In this document: one piece after another, positions 42,487 to 52,343 of the stretch
Numbering within the stretch: the first letter of the stretch is position 1
How the letters are laid out: every line of letters starts with the position of its first letter
Source of the DNA: an uncultured Selenomonadales bacterium
Lineage (GTDB): Bacteria; Bacillota; Negativicutes; Acidaminococcales; Acidaminococcaceae
Direction of reading: 5' to 3'
Assembly (NCBI GenBank): GCA_900315345.1
Contig: OMYP01000007.1
Location: 1-64,000 of the forward strand
Length of the DNA stretch: 64,000 bases
Translations under genes and position numbers: made by a program
The notes under the pieces: generated by a model
What the model saw: the letters and a program-made list of their open reading frames with translations, nothing else
Database searches by the model: none
Told to the model about the DNA's origin: nothing

Positions 42487-43365
42487 TTACAATACCGCAA
42501 CACCCATGGACTTGGCCAGCTTGCGGATGGCCGCTTCCGGAAGTTTGCTGTACTTTTTGATTTTCGCGAGCGGTTCGCCATCCCGTATCATATCCGTCGC
42601 TACACGCTCATTTACTTCTGCTTCTTTTTTGGCTTCGCCAATTTTTATATAATCGTCAATAATCTTACACATATTCCAACTGCCTCCTTCCACAGCCTTT
42701 TCGTAATACAGCTTCTCATACCGGTCATCGTGCTCCATCACGCTCAAAAGCATCACCAGCTCCTGCACGTGCCGGATCGTTTCTTCTGAAGCTATATATG
42801 CGCCCGTTTTCCGTTTCTGCACAAAATAATCCGCTACAATACGGAAATCACTTTTGAACCTTCTGACCTGATCTTCTTCAAGCCACGCTACCTCGAAAAC
42901 ATTTATCTTCGTGTTAGTAACGTAAGGTTTAAACACATCCGGCACATTCACCGCTTCATACAACGTCTTCGCTTCCGTCCAACGCCTTTCGCACCCAAAG
43001 TAAAGCACCAGAGTAATGACAGGGTATGGTGGCTTATCCTCATTTTCCTTCAGACACTGGGCCCGGTACTCCGCCCCGTCATAGCCTAACACCCGCAGCA
43101 CCATTAGGGGATCTGGCGCCGTCTGGTTTTCAAAGCCTACGCAGGCAATACGGATATCGTTCTTCTTCCACCGCTTGGCCACGTCACGCTCCATATCGTG
43201 GAGTTTCTGTTCTGCCCGGTAGGCGGAACGGCCGGGCATGTCTTCCAGTTCTTCCGGTTTGATCACCTCTTCGCCGTCAAAGAGGAAACCGTTCACAATA
43301 TCGGCGAAGACGTCCGGGTAATCTTCCAGGATCTTCTCCGCATCAAAAAAATTAAGAGCACGCAA
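42487..43365 (-). CDS. Rpn-like nuclease copy 1, start region damaged
   Basis: The 292-aa frame has AEKILEDYPDVFADIVNGFLFDGEEVIKPEEL, a VLYFGCERRWTEAKTLYEAVN segment and a C-terminal coiled part. Compared with the copy at 50436-50790 about 37 bases around the natural ribosome site and ATG are missing, leaving only a TTG (43365) without a good ribosome site. It may thus be poorly expressed or silent. The central Rpn core looks intact. Confidence 0.65.
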   Translation of the reverse strand: MRALNFFDAEKILEDYPDVFADIVNGFLFDGEEVIKPEELEDMPGRSAYRAEQKLHDMERDVAKRWKKNDIRIACVGFENQTAPDPLMVLRVLGYDGAEYRAQCLKENEDKPPYPVITLVLYFGCERRWTEAKTLYEAVNVPDVFKPYVTNTKINVFEVAWLEEDQVRRFKSDFRIVADYFVQKRKTGAYIASEETIRHVQELVMLLSVMEHDDRYEKLYYEKAVEGGSWNMCKIIDDYIKIGEAKKEAEVNERVATDMIRDGEPLAKIKKYSKLPEAAIRKLAKSMGVAVL

Positions 43366-43448
43366 TGCCTGAACATATACCCAATTTTGTTATTACTTGC
43401 ACTTTCATTATAGAAAAAGCAAATTTAAATTGCAAGAAGAACTTAAGA

Positions 43449-43534
43449 AAACGCTGTTTCATTCATCTGCATGCTTACCGGTGCTTTTTGAAAATGACTT
43501 CGGCAATCGCACGAACTCATTTATCAGTAGCTCC
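43449..43534. repeat. Dispersed short repeat, copy 1
   Basis: It shares CATTCATCTGCATGCTTAC-like and GAACTCATTTATCAGTAG-like segments with 63332-63399. Function unknown; it could be a small palindromic element. The two copies are only partly similar. Confidence 0.4.
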
Positions 43535-43633
43535 ATAAAAAAACGCAGCCTGCGGTTAAGCAGACTGCGAGTGTATGAAATATATTTTAATAAAATCCTG
43601 CTCTTTCAACGACTGAGGCTCAAAGCCTGCGCC

Positions 43634-46615
43634 TTATTTTCCAATCTTCGCTTCCAGCGCTGCCAGTCTTTCTTCCAGCTTCGCATTATAGGCTTCCAGA
43701 GATTGTATCTTGGCGTCTTGTTCCGCAATCCTGTCACCCTGGGCCTTGATGGTTCTCGCCATGGCCGCCTTGCTGGTCCCAACGCCTTTATCCAGCGCAA
43801 AGCTTACGCCGGCGTTGATCATGTTCTCGCCGTTGCCCATGGCGCCGCCTACGCTGAACATCACCTTATCCGTAGGCCGGTAGAACATGCCCAGTGCCAT
43901 GGCGTTGGCGTTCCGGTAATTGCCGAAGCCCGCCGCCATAGTGAACTTGTTATCCGTATCCAGGGGATGCAGGGCCGCCAGAGCCGCCGCCCCCGCGCCT
44001 ACCTTGTTCACCTTGCTGTCCAGGTTGCTGATGCGGTGGGTAACTTCTTCCAGGCCTGCGCCGGTTCCGCCTGCCAGCGCTTTCAACTGACCTACGGTTG
44101 CAGCGTCGGTGTCATCCGTGCCGTCCTTCACATGCTTGATCTGCCGTTCGCCACCATCAGAGCCAACGGATACCGCGTCCGCTTCCGCCTTGGAACCGGC
44201 GCCCAGCACCACCGCGTTATCTACGTCCGCCGTCACGTTATTGCCCAAGACGAAAGTATCGTTACCGCCGATCGTATTATTGTTACCAACTGCATAACTG
44301 CCAGTACCACTCACCGTGTTCGGGTCGCCGAAGGCGCCGCTGTTGTTGCCGCTGACCTTATTGCCGAAGCCAATTGCAATAGACTGACTTCCGGTTGCCG
44401 AGCTGCCTTTGCCGATGGAAATCTTCGTGCTGTTCGCTCCAAAAGAAAGCTCTTCCTGATTCAGGAAATCATAACTTGCAAACTTGCTATCCGCTTCCGG
44501 TTTTGTATATGCATCTATAATTCCATAGCCGGCTAACGTGGTCGCTTTATCTGCCTTGCCGGCCACTGCCGCATTAATTGCACTGTCTGCCTGCGTCGTA
44601 GTATATGCATCTGTAATACCATAACCAGCCAACGTGGTCGCTTTATCCGCTTTTCCGGCTAATGCGGTGTCGGTTTCGTCCTTCGTGTACGCATCTGTAA
44701 TACCATAGCCTGCCAACGTGGTCGCTTTATCCGCTTTTCCGGCTAATGCGGTGTCGGTTTCACCCTTCGTGTATGCGTCCGTAATTCCGTAACCAGCCAA
44801 CGTGGTCGCTTTATCCGCTTTTCCAGCTAATGCGGTGTCGGTTTCGTCCTTCGTGTACGCATCCGTAATACCGTAACCGGCTAACGTGGTCGCTTTATCT
44901 GCCTTGGCATCAATCGTTTCTTTTACAGTCTTACCACCCCAGTCCCCTGCAAGTAAATCTTCCGTGACTTTTAGGCGGCCTTCATTCGCCGCAACTTTGT
45001 TACCTAAAGTTTTCAGCTGGGCCACATTGACAGCGTCGGTATCTTTGGATCCTGCCGCCACGCCGGTGATCTGGCGGGTAACGGTATCGTCGTTACCTAC
45101 CGCAATAGCATTGTGGGTAGATACCCACGCATTGCCTGTATTGCTTCCTTTCAGATACGCATCCGTCGCCCCAGCTTCCCGGGAAGCAACAGACTCGCTG
45201 CCCAACGCCACTGTATCCGCAACGGTAACTTTTGCACCCTGGCCGATGGCTGCGGAATTGGTTGCCGCCGTTTCCACGATGCCGCCCAACGCCGCCAGGG
45301 AGTTTTTCGCTTTTGCTTCAGAAGAAATGCCAAAGGCCGTGGAAGCCTCGCCGCTGGCCGTTGTTTTCTCACCAAACGCCGTGGAAGCTTTGCCGCTGGC
45401 CGTGCCGCCTTTGACATAATCCGAGCCATCGTCGTAACCGCCCCACGCAGTGGCGCCACTATCGCTGGCTTCCGTCTCAACGCCAAAGGCCGTGGAAGCA
45501 TCACCTGTGGCCCTTGTGCCTTGCCCGAACGCCGTGGCCTGGGCGCCCATTTTGGTCAGGGCGGTGTTATTGTAAGCAGACCAATAGGTAGTAAAACCAT
45601 CTTTTTTCATTGTACCATTCTGGGCATCCACAATCATATATTTAGTTTCCCCGCTAACTGTATCTGTATAACTCTTAATGGTTACCTCTGTTGTACCATA
45701 GAGCAACTGCCCCGCCTGTGTATTTGCCCCGAACGCCGTGGAGCCCTGGCCGATGGCCTTTGTACCTGCCCCAAACGCCGTAGATTCCTGGCCGCTGGCC
45801 TTTGTCAGTACGCCGAACGCCGTAGAATCCGGGCCGCCCGCCAATGAATATGCCCCAAACGCTGTGGAACGAACTTCGAGTGCTTCTGCCCCTGCCCCAA
45901 ACGCCGTGGAAACAGCGCCGCTGGCCACTGTTTCAACACCAAACGCCGTGGAATAATTGCCGCTGGCCGTTGTTTTATACCCAAACGCCGTGGAAGCTTC
46001 GCCGCTGGCTTTCGTTCCATTCCCGAACGCCGTAGCCTGGGCTCCCACTTTGGTCAGGCTGCTGTCGTTGTAAGCGTCTTCATAGGAAGCAAAACCCCCT
46101 TTTAATGTCTTACCATCCTGGGCATTTACAATCTTAAATTTTACACCATCACTTGTATCTACCTCAATGGTTGCTACTTTTTTATCCGTACCATAGAGCA
46201 GCTGACCCGCCTGTGTATCATACCCGAACGCTGTGGAACCCTCGCCGAGGGCATCTGCCCCTGCCCCGAACGTCGTGGAAAAATCGCCGAGGGCCGCTGT
46301 GAATGAACCGAATGCCATAGAATCTTTACCGCCGGCCAGTGAACTATACCCGAACGTCGTGGAAGCCTCGCCGCTGGCTCTTCCTTGAACTCCAAACGCC
46401 GTGGAATAATCGCCGCTGGCAGTTGTACCCACACCCCAGGCAGAAGCAGCTGTTGCGCCAGGATCAATTGTAACATCCTCCCCATGAATTGCCGCATTAT
46501 CTGCCCCCCACGCTACCGGTTCGCCATATCCCCCTACCAAATACGTGCCCAGCAATAACGTGCACAACACCCGCGCCGCCAAATACTTTTTCGTTCTTCT
46601 CTTTGTCATGGTCAT
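43634..46615 (-). CDS. YadA-type trimeric autotransporter adhesin, 993 aa
   Basis: It starts with a signal peptide (TKKYLAARVLCTLLLGTYLVGG), then a head of many 14-residue repeats of the STAFGxxTxASGEA kind. An ISNLDSKVNKVGAG-like neck and the conserved YadA anchor (ALHPLDTDNKFTMAAGFGNYRNANAMALGMFYRPTDKVMFSVGG) close the protein, with a small C-terminal coiled coil. The stalk has five repeats with KADKATTLAGYGITDAYT (about 44480-44920), reminiscent of phage tail-fibre sequences. It forms an adhesive surface trimer and needs an outer membrane. Confidence 0.95.
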   Translation of the reverse strand: MTMTKRRTKKYLAARVLCTLLLGTYLVGGYGEPVAWGADNAAIHGEDVTIDPGATAASAWGVGTTASGDYSTAFGVQGRASGEASTTFGYSSLAGGKDSMAFGSFTAALGDFSTTFGAGADALGEGSTAFGYDTQAGQLLYGTDKKVATIEVDTSDGVKFKIVNAQDGKTLKGGFASYEDAYNDSSLTKVGAQATAFGNGTKASGEASTAFGYKTTASGNYSTAFGVETVASGAVSTAFGAGAEALEVRSTAFGAYSLAGGPDSTAFGVLTKASGQESTAFGAGTKAIGQGSTAFGANTQAGQLLYGTTEVTIKSYTDTVSGETKYMIVDAQNGTMKKDGFTTYWSAYNNTALTKMGAQATAFGQGTRATGDASTAFGVETEASDSGATAWGGYDDGSDYVKGGTASGKASTAFGEKTTASGEASTAFGISSEAKAKNSLAALGGIVETAATNSAAIGQGAKVTVADTVALGSESVASREAGATDAYLKGSNTGNAWVSTHNAIAVGNDDTVTRQITGVAAGSKDTDAVNVAQLKTLGNKVAANEGRLKVTEDLLAGDWGGKTVKETIDAKADKATTLAGYGITDAYTKDETDTALAGKADKATTLAGYGITDAYTKGETDTALAGKADKATTLAGYGITDAYTKDETDTALAGKADKATTLAGYGITDAYTTTQADSAINAAVAGKADKATTLAGYGIIDAYTKPEADSKFASYDFLNQEELSFGANSTKISIGKGSSATGSQSIAIGFGNKVSGNNSGAFGDPNTVSGTGSYAVGNNNTIGGNDTFVLGNNVTADVDNAVVLGAGSKAEADAVSVGSDGGERQIKHVKDGTDDTDAATVGQLKALAGGTGAGLEEVTHRISNLDSKVNKVGAGAAALAALHPLDTDNKFTMAAGFGNYRNANAMALGMFYRPTDKVMFSVGGAMGNGENMINAGVSFALDKGVGTSKAAMARTIKAQGDRIAEQDAKIQSLEAYNAKLEERLAALEAKIGK

Positions 46616-46874
46616 GTTATCAGCCCCCCTTGTCTGCTGTGTGGCATTGCGCCAGCTCAGTTAAATGTTTAAGCGTTTATAAAATATTCGTTACCCAATT
46701 TAATTTTTTTTACAATATACTTTTTTTATATTATAGCGTATGTTTGAGTTTATATCAAAGTCCAATAGTGTAAACTTTATTACACTTTTCTGTTTGTACG
46801 GCATTTCTTTTTATAAAAATTAATCTTAACTTCCTGAATTTCATAAAAAGTTGATAACTGGATGAAATACAAAA

Positions 46875-46894
46875 GCCTCCCCGGCTGGGGAGGC
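46875..46894. terminator. Terminator hairpin GCCTCCCC / GGGGAGGC
   Basis: It lies between the adhesin promoter side and the stop of the Fic gene (46923), pointing to the minus-strand end of the Fic gene. The A+T-rich stretch 46616-46870 should contain the adhesin promoter. Confidence 0.75.
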
Positions 46895-46922
46895 AAATTT
46901 GTATGTTTCACTTGTAACCCGT

Positions 46923-47963
46923 TCACACCTTTATGTATCTTGCGTTCTTAAAAGTGCCTATTTTTTTTATCTTGTTTTCTTTCATCATTTTGCGTAGTAC
47001 CAATTCCACCGTTTTAACGCTGATATCGGGCACTTTTTCTACAATATCCTGTTTCGAAATCGGAACAACAGCGTTGCGTAATACACACTCTACTCTTTCC
47101 GATTTCTTTGCCTTTTTTAATGATATCTCTGTAAAGGCATTATCAAGTTTCTTAAAGCACCCGTAGAGTATTTGCAAAAAATTGATAATAAACGGCACAT
47201 AATTATTTCTATTTTCATGCCATAAATCCGAAGAAACCTTCAACGCTTCATAATAGCTTTCCTTATACTTATCGATCTGCCCTTCATAAGAGATGTACTT
47301 AACGATATCGTATCCAGATAAATACAATAGCAATACGGTTAACAATCTCGAAACACGTCCGTTTCCATCTGTAAAAGGATGTATGCAGAGAAAATCCAAA
47401 ACAAAGCACGGGATCAATAAGAGCGGCGAAATTTCGGAGTCCTGTCTCGCATCATAATAAGCCAGCATCAATTGTTGCATATCGGCCTGCACATCTTTAG
47501 CCAAAACCGGTTTAAACCGTATCCGTCTGCTGCCGTCTGCGCAATATTCCATAATGTAATTATTGAACGTTTTGTATTTTCCCGCCTCTTGATAGTTCGT
47601 CTGCTCCTCTATCATTTTATGGATACCCAGGATCATATCTTCGTCAATATCCAGATTCACATGGTTTGCATGGATAAAACTAAGGGCATCTTTATAACCG
47701 GAAATTTCCATTTCATCATGCGTCACAGGCATTGCGCCATTCACAATCTCTTTGATCCGGGCTTCCGTAGTAATAATGCCTTCTATCGCATTACTGCCTT
47801 TTACAGACTCAACCATTGCTTTTTGGCGCAAGCGTTCGAAGGTTTCTCCATACTGTTGCCTCCGGAACGCCTCCTTGGATCTCAAATCCGCAATTATTGT
47901 TGTAAGTCCTATTATATTACCGGGGATCCCGTCTTTCAGAAAAGAATAATCATATTTGTGCAT
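46923..47963 (-). CDS. Fic-domain protein, 346 aa
   Basis: The catalytic motif HPFTDGNGRVSR (HxFx(D/E)GNGRxxR) lies near residue 196. An upstream helix GSNAIEG near residue 57 matches the inhibitory (S/T)xxxE(G/N) motif, so the enzyme can lock itself. It is a typical free-standing Fic/DUF4172-like protein with a C-terminal winged-helix part (AVVPISKQDIVEKVPDISVKTVELVLRKM). Fic enzymes transfer AMP or other nucleotides to proteins; the target is unknown. Confidence 0.9.
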   Translation of the reverse strand: MHKYDYSFLKDGIPGNIIGLTTIIADLRSKEAFRRQQYGETFERLRQKAMVESVKGSNAIEGIITTEARIKEIVNGAMPVTHDEMEISGYKDALSFIHANHVNLDIDEDMILGIHKMIEEQTNYQEAGKYKTFNNYIMEYCADGSRRIRFKPVLAKDVQADMQQLMLAYYDARQDSEISPLLLIPCFVLDFLCIHPFTDGNGRVSRLLTVLLLYLSGYDIVKYISYEGQIDKYKESYYEALKVSSDLWHENRNNYVPFIINFLQILYGCFKKLDNAFTEISLKKAKKSERVECVLRNAVVPISKQDIVEKVPDISVKTVELVLRKMMKENKIKKIGTFKNARYIKV

Positions 47964-48131
47964 ATTAATTTTCCTTAAAATAAAATTTACTACCTAAATT
48001 TTATCATTTTTTAGGTAGTAAATCAATGATGTTTTAATCTTAACTTCCTGAATGTGTTTTTATAAAAAATCCTTCCAAAGATGTATAAATTTTATAAAAA
48101 AATACGTTTAAAAATCATACCCCATCGTCAT

Positions 48132-48415
48132 TATATAAGTGGAGCGGAAAAATTTTCGCTTTGTGAAAAAAAACTGGTTGCATTTCCAGGGGGTAAGGAG
48201 ACTGTATAAGTAGAGAGAAAAACTTTTTCAAATTTTTCATTTTTGTTGGTTTAAATTTTACCACCCTTAGGGATTATATAAGTGAGGAGTGATTCGTATT
48301 GAAATTTTAAAAAAAACTGTTCCGTTTTTTGGTCCTCATTTGTTTGTATAAAGTGAAGAGGAAATTTTTTTCGAACTCCGGTTGCATTTTAGGGGATTCA
48401 GTTGTTTATACAAGT
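48132..48415. repeat. Five spaced repeats upstream of the helicase gene
   Basis: TATATAAGT-like cores lie at 48132, 48203, 48275, 48345 and 48407, each followed by a purine block (GGAG, AGAG or GAGG) and A/T tracts, at 62 to 72 base spacing. No gene lies in 47964-48453. The regular spacing resembles replication-origin or regulator sites for the SF3 helicase module. Confidence 0.6.
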
Positions 48416-48453
48416 AGGAGGACTTTTAAAAATTTTTCAGGAGGTGTAAACAT

Positions 48454-49950
48454 TTGGAAGAAGCAAAAATTATTTACCTGATGAACCTGCCGCTAACGGA
48501 CGCCGGCAACGCCAACCGTCTTCATTCCCTGCTGGGGGATGACTGGAAGTTTGTGCCCCAGCTGGGCCGCTGGCTCCACTGGAACGGACAGCGCTGGCAG
48601 GAGGAAACCGACGGATCCATCCGGGTGGCCGCCATGGAAGCTTTTCGGAACCTGGCGGCAGACATTCGCAGCCTGCCCAGCTGCCACGACATGAAGGAGA
48701 TGCAGCACCGGCAGAAAGTAGCGGACGGGCTGGGCCGGGCAGAGTCCATCGGCCGGGTCAGGGGCGCCCTCAGCTTTCTGGAGGGGCTGGCCCTGAAGCA
48801 GTACGGGGAATTCGACACGGACCCGTTCCTGCTGAACCTGCAGAACGGCACGCTGAATTTGTCCACGGGGGAACTGCGCCCCCATAACAAAAAGGATTTC
48901 ATCACAAAAATCTGCGGCGCGTCGTATAAATCCCAATCCGTTGCAAAAAATTATTCCCGGGCAGAAAAGCCTGCAAGCGAAACGGTTTCGTCCGCAGGAG
49001 AAACTACGGCAAAGGAAAGCGGAATGAACGTCGATATTCTTTCTGAAAACAACTCTGCAACTTCTCTTTGGGAGGAAACCGTTTGCGCCATCCTGCCAGA
49101 CCCTGCCGTACGCCGTTGGCTGCAAAAGTTCATGGGCTACTGCCTTACCGGCAGCACGGAAGAAGAAAAGTTTGTGGTAGCCTACGGCCCCGGCGGCTGC
49201 GGCAAGGGCACCTTCTTCGAGACCGTTGCGGCGGCCATGGGGGACTACAAATCCGTGGTGCCCGTGGACATACTCCTTACCAGCAACGTGTACAACGGCG
49301 GCAACAATCCCACCCCGGAACTGGCCAAGCTGCCGGGGAAACGGTATGTGCTTTCCAGCGAAAGCAACAAAAACCGCCGCATGGACGAAGCGAAAGTGAA
49401 GCTCCTGACCGGCGGCGACACCCTCACCGCCCGCCATCTGCACGCGGATCCTTTTGAGTTTCACCCTTCCTTCAAATTAGTTTTGCAGACCAACTACCTG
49501 CCCTCAATTTCCGACGCCATGGACAAAGGCATCCGCCGCCGGCTGGTCATTGTCCCCTTCACGGCAAAAATTGAAAAACGGGATCCGAAGCTGAAACAGA
49601 AACTGCTGCAGCCGGAAAACCAGCAGGCCTGCCTGGCCTGGTGCGTGGAAGGGGCAAAGCTTTGGCGGCAGGAAGGACTGGAAGATTTTCCCACGGAAAT
49701 GCAAAAGGCCGCGAACTCCTTTTACGAAGAAAGCGACCTGCTGCAGCAGTGGCTGGATGAACGGACGGAACCCAGTCTGGGCTTTTTGAAATTCGACCGG
49801 GCCCTGAAGGATTTTAACGAATGGCTGGCCACGGGCGGCAACAGTTTTTACCAGCGCAAAAGTTTTTCCGAAGCCATGCAGGCCCACGGGAAAATGAAAA
49901 CACGGAGGAACCAGGGCTACGGCTACCCGGGGATAGCGCTGCGGGCGTAG
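48454..49950 (+). CDS. SF3-type helicase of phage/plasmid primase family, 498 aa
   Basis: The TTG start at 48454 follows AGGAGG. Residues about 95-150 resemble the D5 N-terminal region (LLNLQNGTLNLSTGELRPHNKKDFITK). The helicase core has Walker A YGPGGCGKGTF and further SF3 segments (LSSESNKNRRMDEAKVKLLTGGDTLTARHLH, FKLVLQTNYLP, GIRRRLVIVPF). It would unwind DNA during replication of a phage-plasmid-like element. No integrase is visible nearby. The module is unusual because the helicase gene precedes the primase-like gene. Confidence 0.85.
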   Translation: MEEAKIIYLMNLPLTDAGNANRLHSLLGDDWKFVPQLGRWLHWNGQRWQEETDGSIRVAAMEAFRNLAADIRSLPSCHDMKEMQHRQKVADGLGRAESIGRVRGALSFLEGLALKQYGEFDTDPFLLNLQNGTLNLSTGELRPHNKKDFITKICGASYKSQSVAKNYSRAEKPASETVSSAGETTAKESGMNVDILSENNSATSLWEETVCAILPDPAVRRWLQKFMGYCLTGSTEEEKFVVAYGPGGCGKGTFFETVAAAMGDYKSVVPVDILLTSNVYNGGNNPTPELAKLPGKRYVLSSESNKNRRMDEAKVKLLTGGDTLTARHLHADPFEFHPSFKLVLQTNYLPSISDAMDKGIRRRLVIVPFTAKIEKRDPKLKQKLLQPENQQACLAWCVEGAKLWRQEGLEDFPTEMQKAANSFYEESDLLQQWLDERTEPSLGFLKFDRALKDFNEWLATGGNSFYQRKSFSEAMQAHGKMKTRRNQGYGYPGIALRA

Positions 49951-50057
49951 TGGCGGAAAAGGATTCGCCAAAAGGCTGCAGCGTTTGTGCTAATAAGTTT
50001 CCACCACCGGTGAATATACCGATGGCTCGGCAACATACCCTCCTAAATTTCCACCGG

Positions 50058-50330
50058 TGTATTTTAGTGCACTTACGTGCACTTTTCCCAAAAAAGTTCA
50101 CCTGCCGAAAACACAGGCCGGAAGCGGAACGAAAGCACTTCAGTGTACTTTGGTGTACTTTTTTCCCTGTGTTTTTTATATATATCACCAGCTAATTTAT
50201 AAAAAACATGTAAGAAAAAGTTCACCAAAATACACCTGCACCCTATAACCTCAGGCCTGGAGCGGATTCAAAGCAGGTGTACTTTTTTCGAAACCGGTGC
50301 ACTTCAGTGCACTTTGATGCATTTTTCCTC
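50058..50330. repeat. Block of GTGCACTT-type direct repeats
   Basis: Repeats such as TAGTGCACTTACGTGCAC, CACTTCAGTGTACTTTGGTG and CACTTCAGTGCACTTTGATG are spread over 270 bases, interrupted by TTTTTCC tracts. The arrangement looks like iterons or repeated operator sites, with no gene between 49951 and 50435. It is probably the origin of the decayed island. Confidence 0.6.
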
Positions 50331-50435
50331 CAATGTAAAACGGCAGGAAATACAAAAGCCTCCCTTTCCAGGGAGGCTGAAGATGCATATGCGAACCACA
50401 ACTATTGCGCAAACGCAAAAATATTTAACTTCATT

Positions 50436-50790
50436 TTACAAAACGGCAACGCCCATGGAGTCTGCCAGCTTACGAATGGATGCTTCCGGAAGTTTGCTGA
50501 TTTTTTTAATCGCTTCTAACGGATACTTATCACGTATCATATCCGTCGCTACACGCTCATTTACTTCTGCTTCTTTTTTGGCTTCGCCAATTTTTATATA
50601 ATCGTCAATAATCTTGCACATATTCCAACTTCCTCCTTCCAAAGCCTTTTCGTAATACAGCTTCTCATACCGGTCATCGTGCTCCATCACGCTCAAAAGC
50701 ATCAACATCAAAGAGGAAACCGTTCACAATATCGGCGAAAACGTCCGGGTAATCTTCCAGGATCTTCTCCGCAATATCTTTTTCACCCAT
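50436..50790 (-). pseudogene. Rpn-like nuclease copy 2, collapsed by internal deletion
   Basis: The N-terminal part (ATG at 50790, MGEKDIAEKILEDYPDVFADIVNGFLFD) and the C-terminal 88 residues (MLLSVMEHDDRYEKLYYEK to GVAVL) match copy 1 at 42487-43365. About 174 residues of the nuclease core are missing and the two parts are in different frames. The upstream 110 bases also match copy 1. The C-terminal frame is intact (from about 50711), so a short protein could still be made. Confidence 0.8.
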
Positions 50791-51059
50791 GCAACGCATG
50801 CTCCTTTCAAAAAAATTAAGAGCACGCAATGCCTGAATATATACCCAAAATCTTGTTACTACTTGCACTTTCATTATAGAAAAAGAAAATTTAAATTGCA
50901 AGAAGAACTTAAGAAAACACTGATATAACATTTCAGCGTCTGTTGTTTAAAAAAACTGTTCGGACTGTATGGAAAATTTTCCCGGTCAGGCAATATTCTG
51001 TTTCCGTTGCACAACAAAATTTTTCTTCATGAAAAGCTAACTCACGAAAGGAGGATGCT

Positions 51060-52223
51060 ATGATTACAGACATCTCAAAAATTTTAACAGTAAACGCCGA
51101 CGGCATTCCCGGCTTTTTAAAAAGCAAGCCCTATTGGATCAACTGGAAGCCTGTCTGCGCTGATGGAAAAGTAAAAAAGCTTCCCACTTATGGGGAAGCG
51201 GTGCTGCGGGGCCGGTACTGGGACACTTCTGGCCGGACTTTCGCCGAAGCCTTCCGCACCATGCCGGAACAGGGCGGCGTGAGCCTGCTGCTTTCCATGG
51301 AAAACCCACTGGCCTGCATCGACATTGACGACTGCAATGGGGATGACCCAAGACTGCTGAAAATTTTACAGCTTGTCCCCAACGCTTGGCATGAGCTATC
51401 CCCTTCCGGCCATGGGGTCCATGTGTGGGGCGTGCTGCCGGATAAGAAAGCCTACCTTTTGCCCGGACGAAATCAGATCGGCTATCACGGCAACGAATAC
51501 GAATGGTACGGATCCGGCCGGGCCATTACGGTGACGGGACATCCGCTAAAAGAAAACCGCCAGACGAATCCCAAAAATGCAGCAGCAGTTACCGAAAATC
51601 ATTTTCCGGGAACAAGGCCTCCTGCCGGTTCCTGTGAAGCGGCTTTACAGGAATATTATTTCCGGGGAAATTGCCTTCCTGATTTAACCCCTGCAGTTGC
51701 TTTTTGCGAAAGCCTGCGTCCGAAAATGAAAGAAAGCCCACACAGGGAAAATTCTTCTGCAGCCTTTTCAGACGAACTGATTGAAAGCGCCTGTTTGAAA
51801 AATTCTTCCACAATGTTTTTAGACGCAGGCCCTTGCAATGCTGCTGACCTACAGTTTTCACTCCCTGATAACTCCACAACTCTTTCCACCGCAACCCAGC
51901 CTGCAAAAACCTTTTTTCAAAAATCCCTTTCCACCGCACCCCTGCCCGTGGAAAGCATTTTGCAAAAAGCCTTTGCCTGCGACCCGGAACTGCAGCGCAT
52001 GTTCTATGAAGGCCACAGCTGGCAGGATAAAAGCCGGGAAGATTTTTCCTTCTGCTGCCGTTTGTGGTTCTGGCTTGGGAGCCACGGTGCCCGCGCTATC
52101 GAAACCGTATTTGAGCGTTCCGCCCTGTACCGGAGATCCAAAGGCGCCCACTATGTGGGGCTTACCGTACGCAACGCCGGAAAACGCTGGGACGGGAATT
52201 ACTATGGAAAAAGGTTTTTATAA
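51060..52223 (+). CDS. Primase-like protein of the decayed island, 387 aa
   Basis: Residues about 20-165 look like a primase-polymerase N-terminus: YWINWKP, PLACIDIDDCNGDD (acidic pair), WHELSPSGHGVHVWGVL and NEYEWYGSGRAITVTG. The C-terminal part (YEGHSWQDKSREDFSFCCRLWFWLG, then AHYVGLTVRNAGKRW) is typical of phage primases of the DUF3987/NrS-1 kind. The middle (about 190-300) is low-complexity Ser/Thr/Pro. It may work with the helicase 1.1 kb upstream, although the two lie in reversed order. Confidence 0.75.
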   Translation: MITDISKILTVNADGIPGFLKSKPYWINWKPVCADGKVKKLPTYGEAVLRGRYWDTSGRTFAEAFRTMPEQGGVSLLLSMENPLACIDIDDCNGDDPRLLKILQLVPNAWHELSPSGHGVHVWGVLPDKKAYLLPGRNQIGYHGNEYEWYGSGRAITVTGHPLKENRQTNPKNAAAVTENHFPGTRPPAGSCEAALQEYYFRGNCLPDLTPAVAFCESLRPKMKESPHRENSSAAFSDELIESACLKNSSTMFLDAGPCNAADLQFSLPDNSTTLSTATQPAKTFFQKSLSTAPLPVESILQKAFACDPELQRMFYEGHSWQDKSREDFSFCCRLWFWLGSHGARAIETVFERSALYRRSKGAHYVGLTVRNAGKRWDGNYYGKRFL

Positions 52224-52343
52224 TACTATATAACTAAATGTAATTTTTCCTACCAGTTCTCGTACCGCCGTTGCCGGTTCAGCCCGGCGATTTTCTCCAT
52301 TTAAAAAAAAACAATGATTAAATGAGTTCTAAATAAATCCAAT

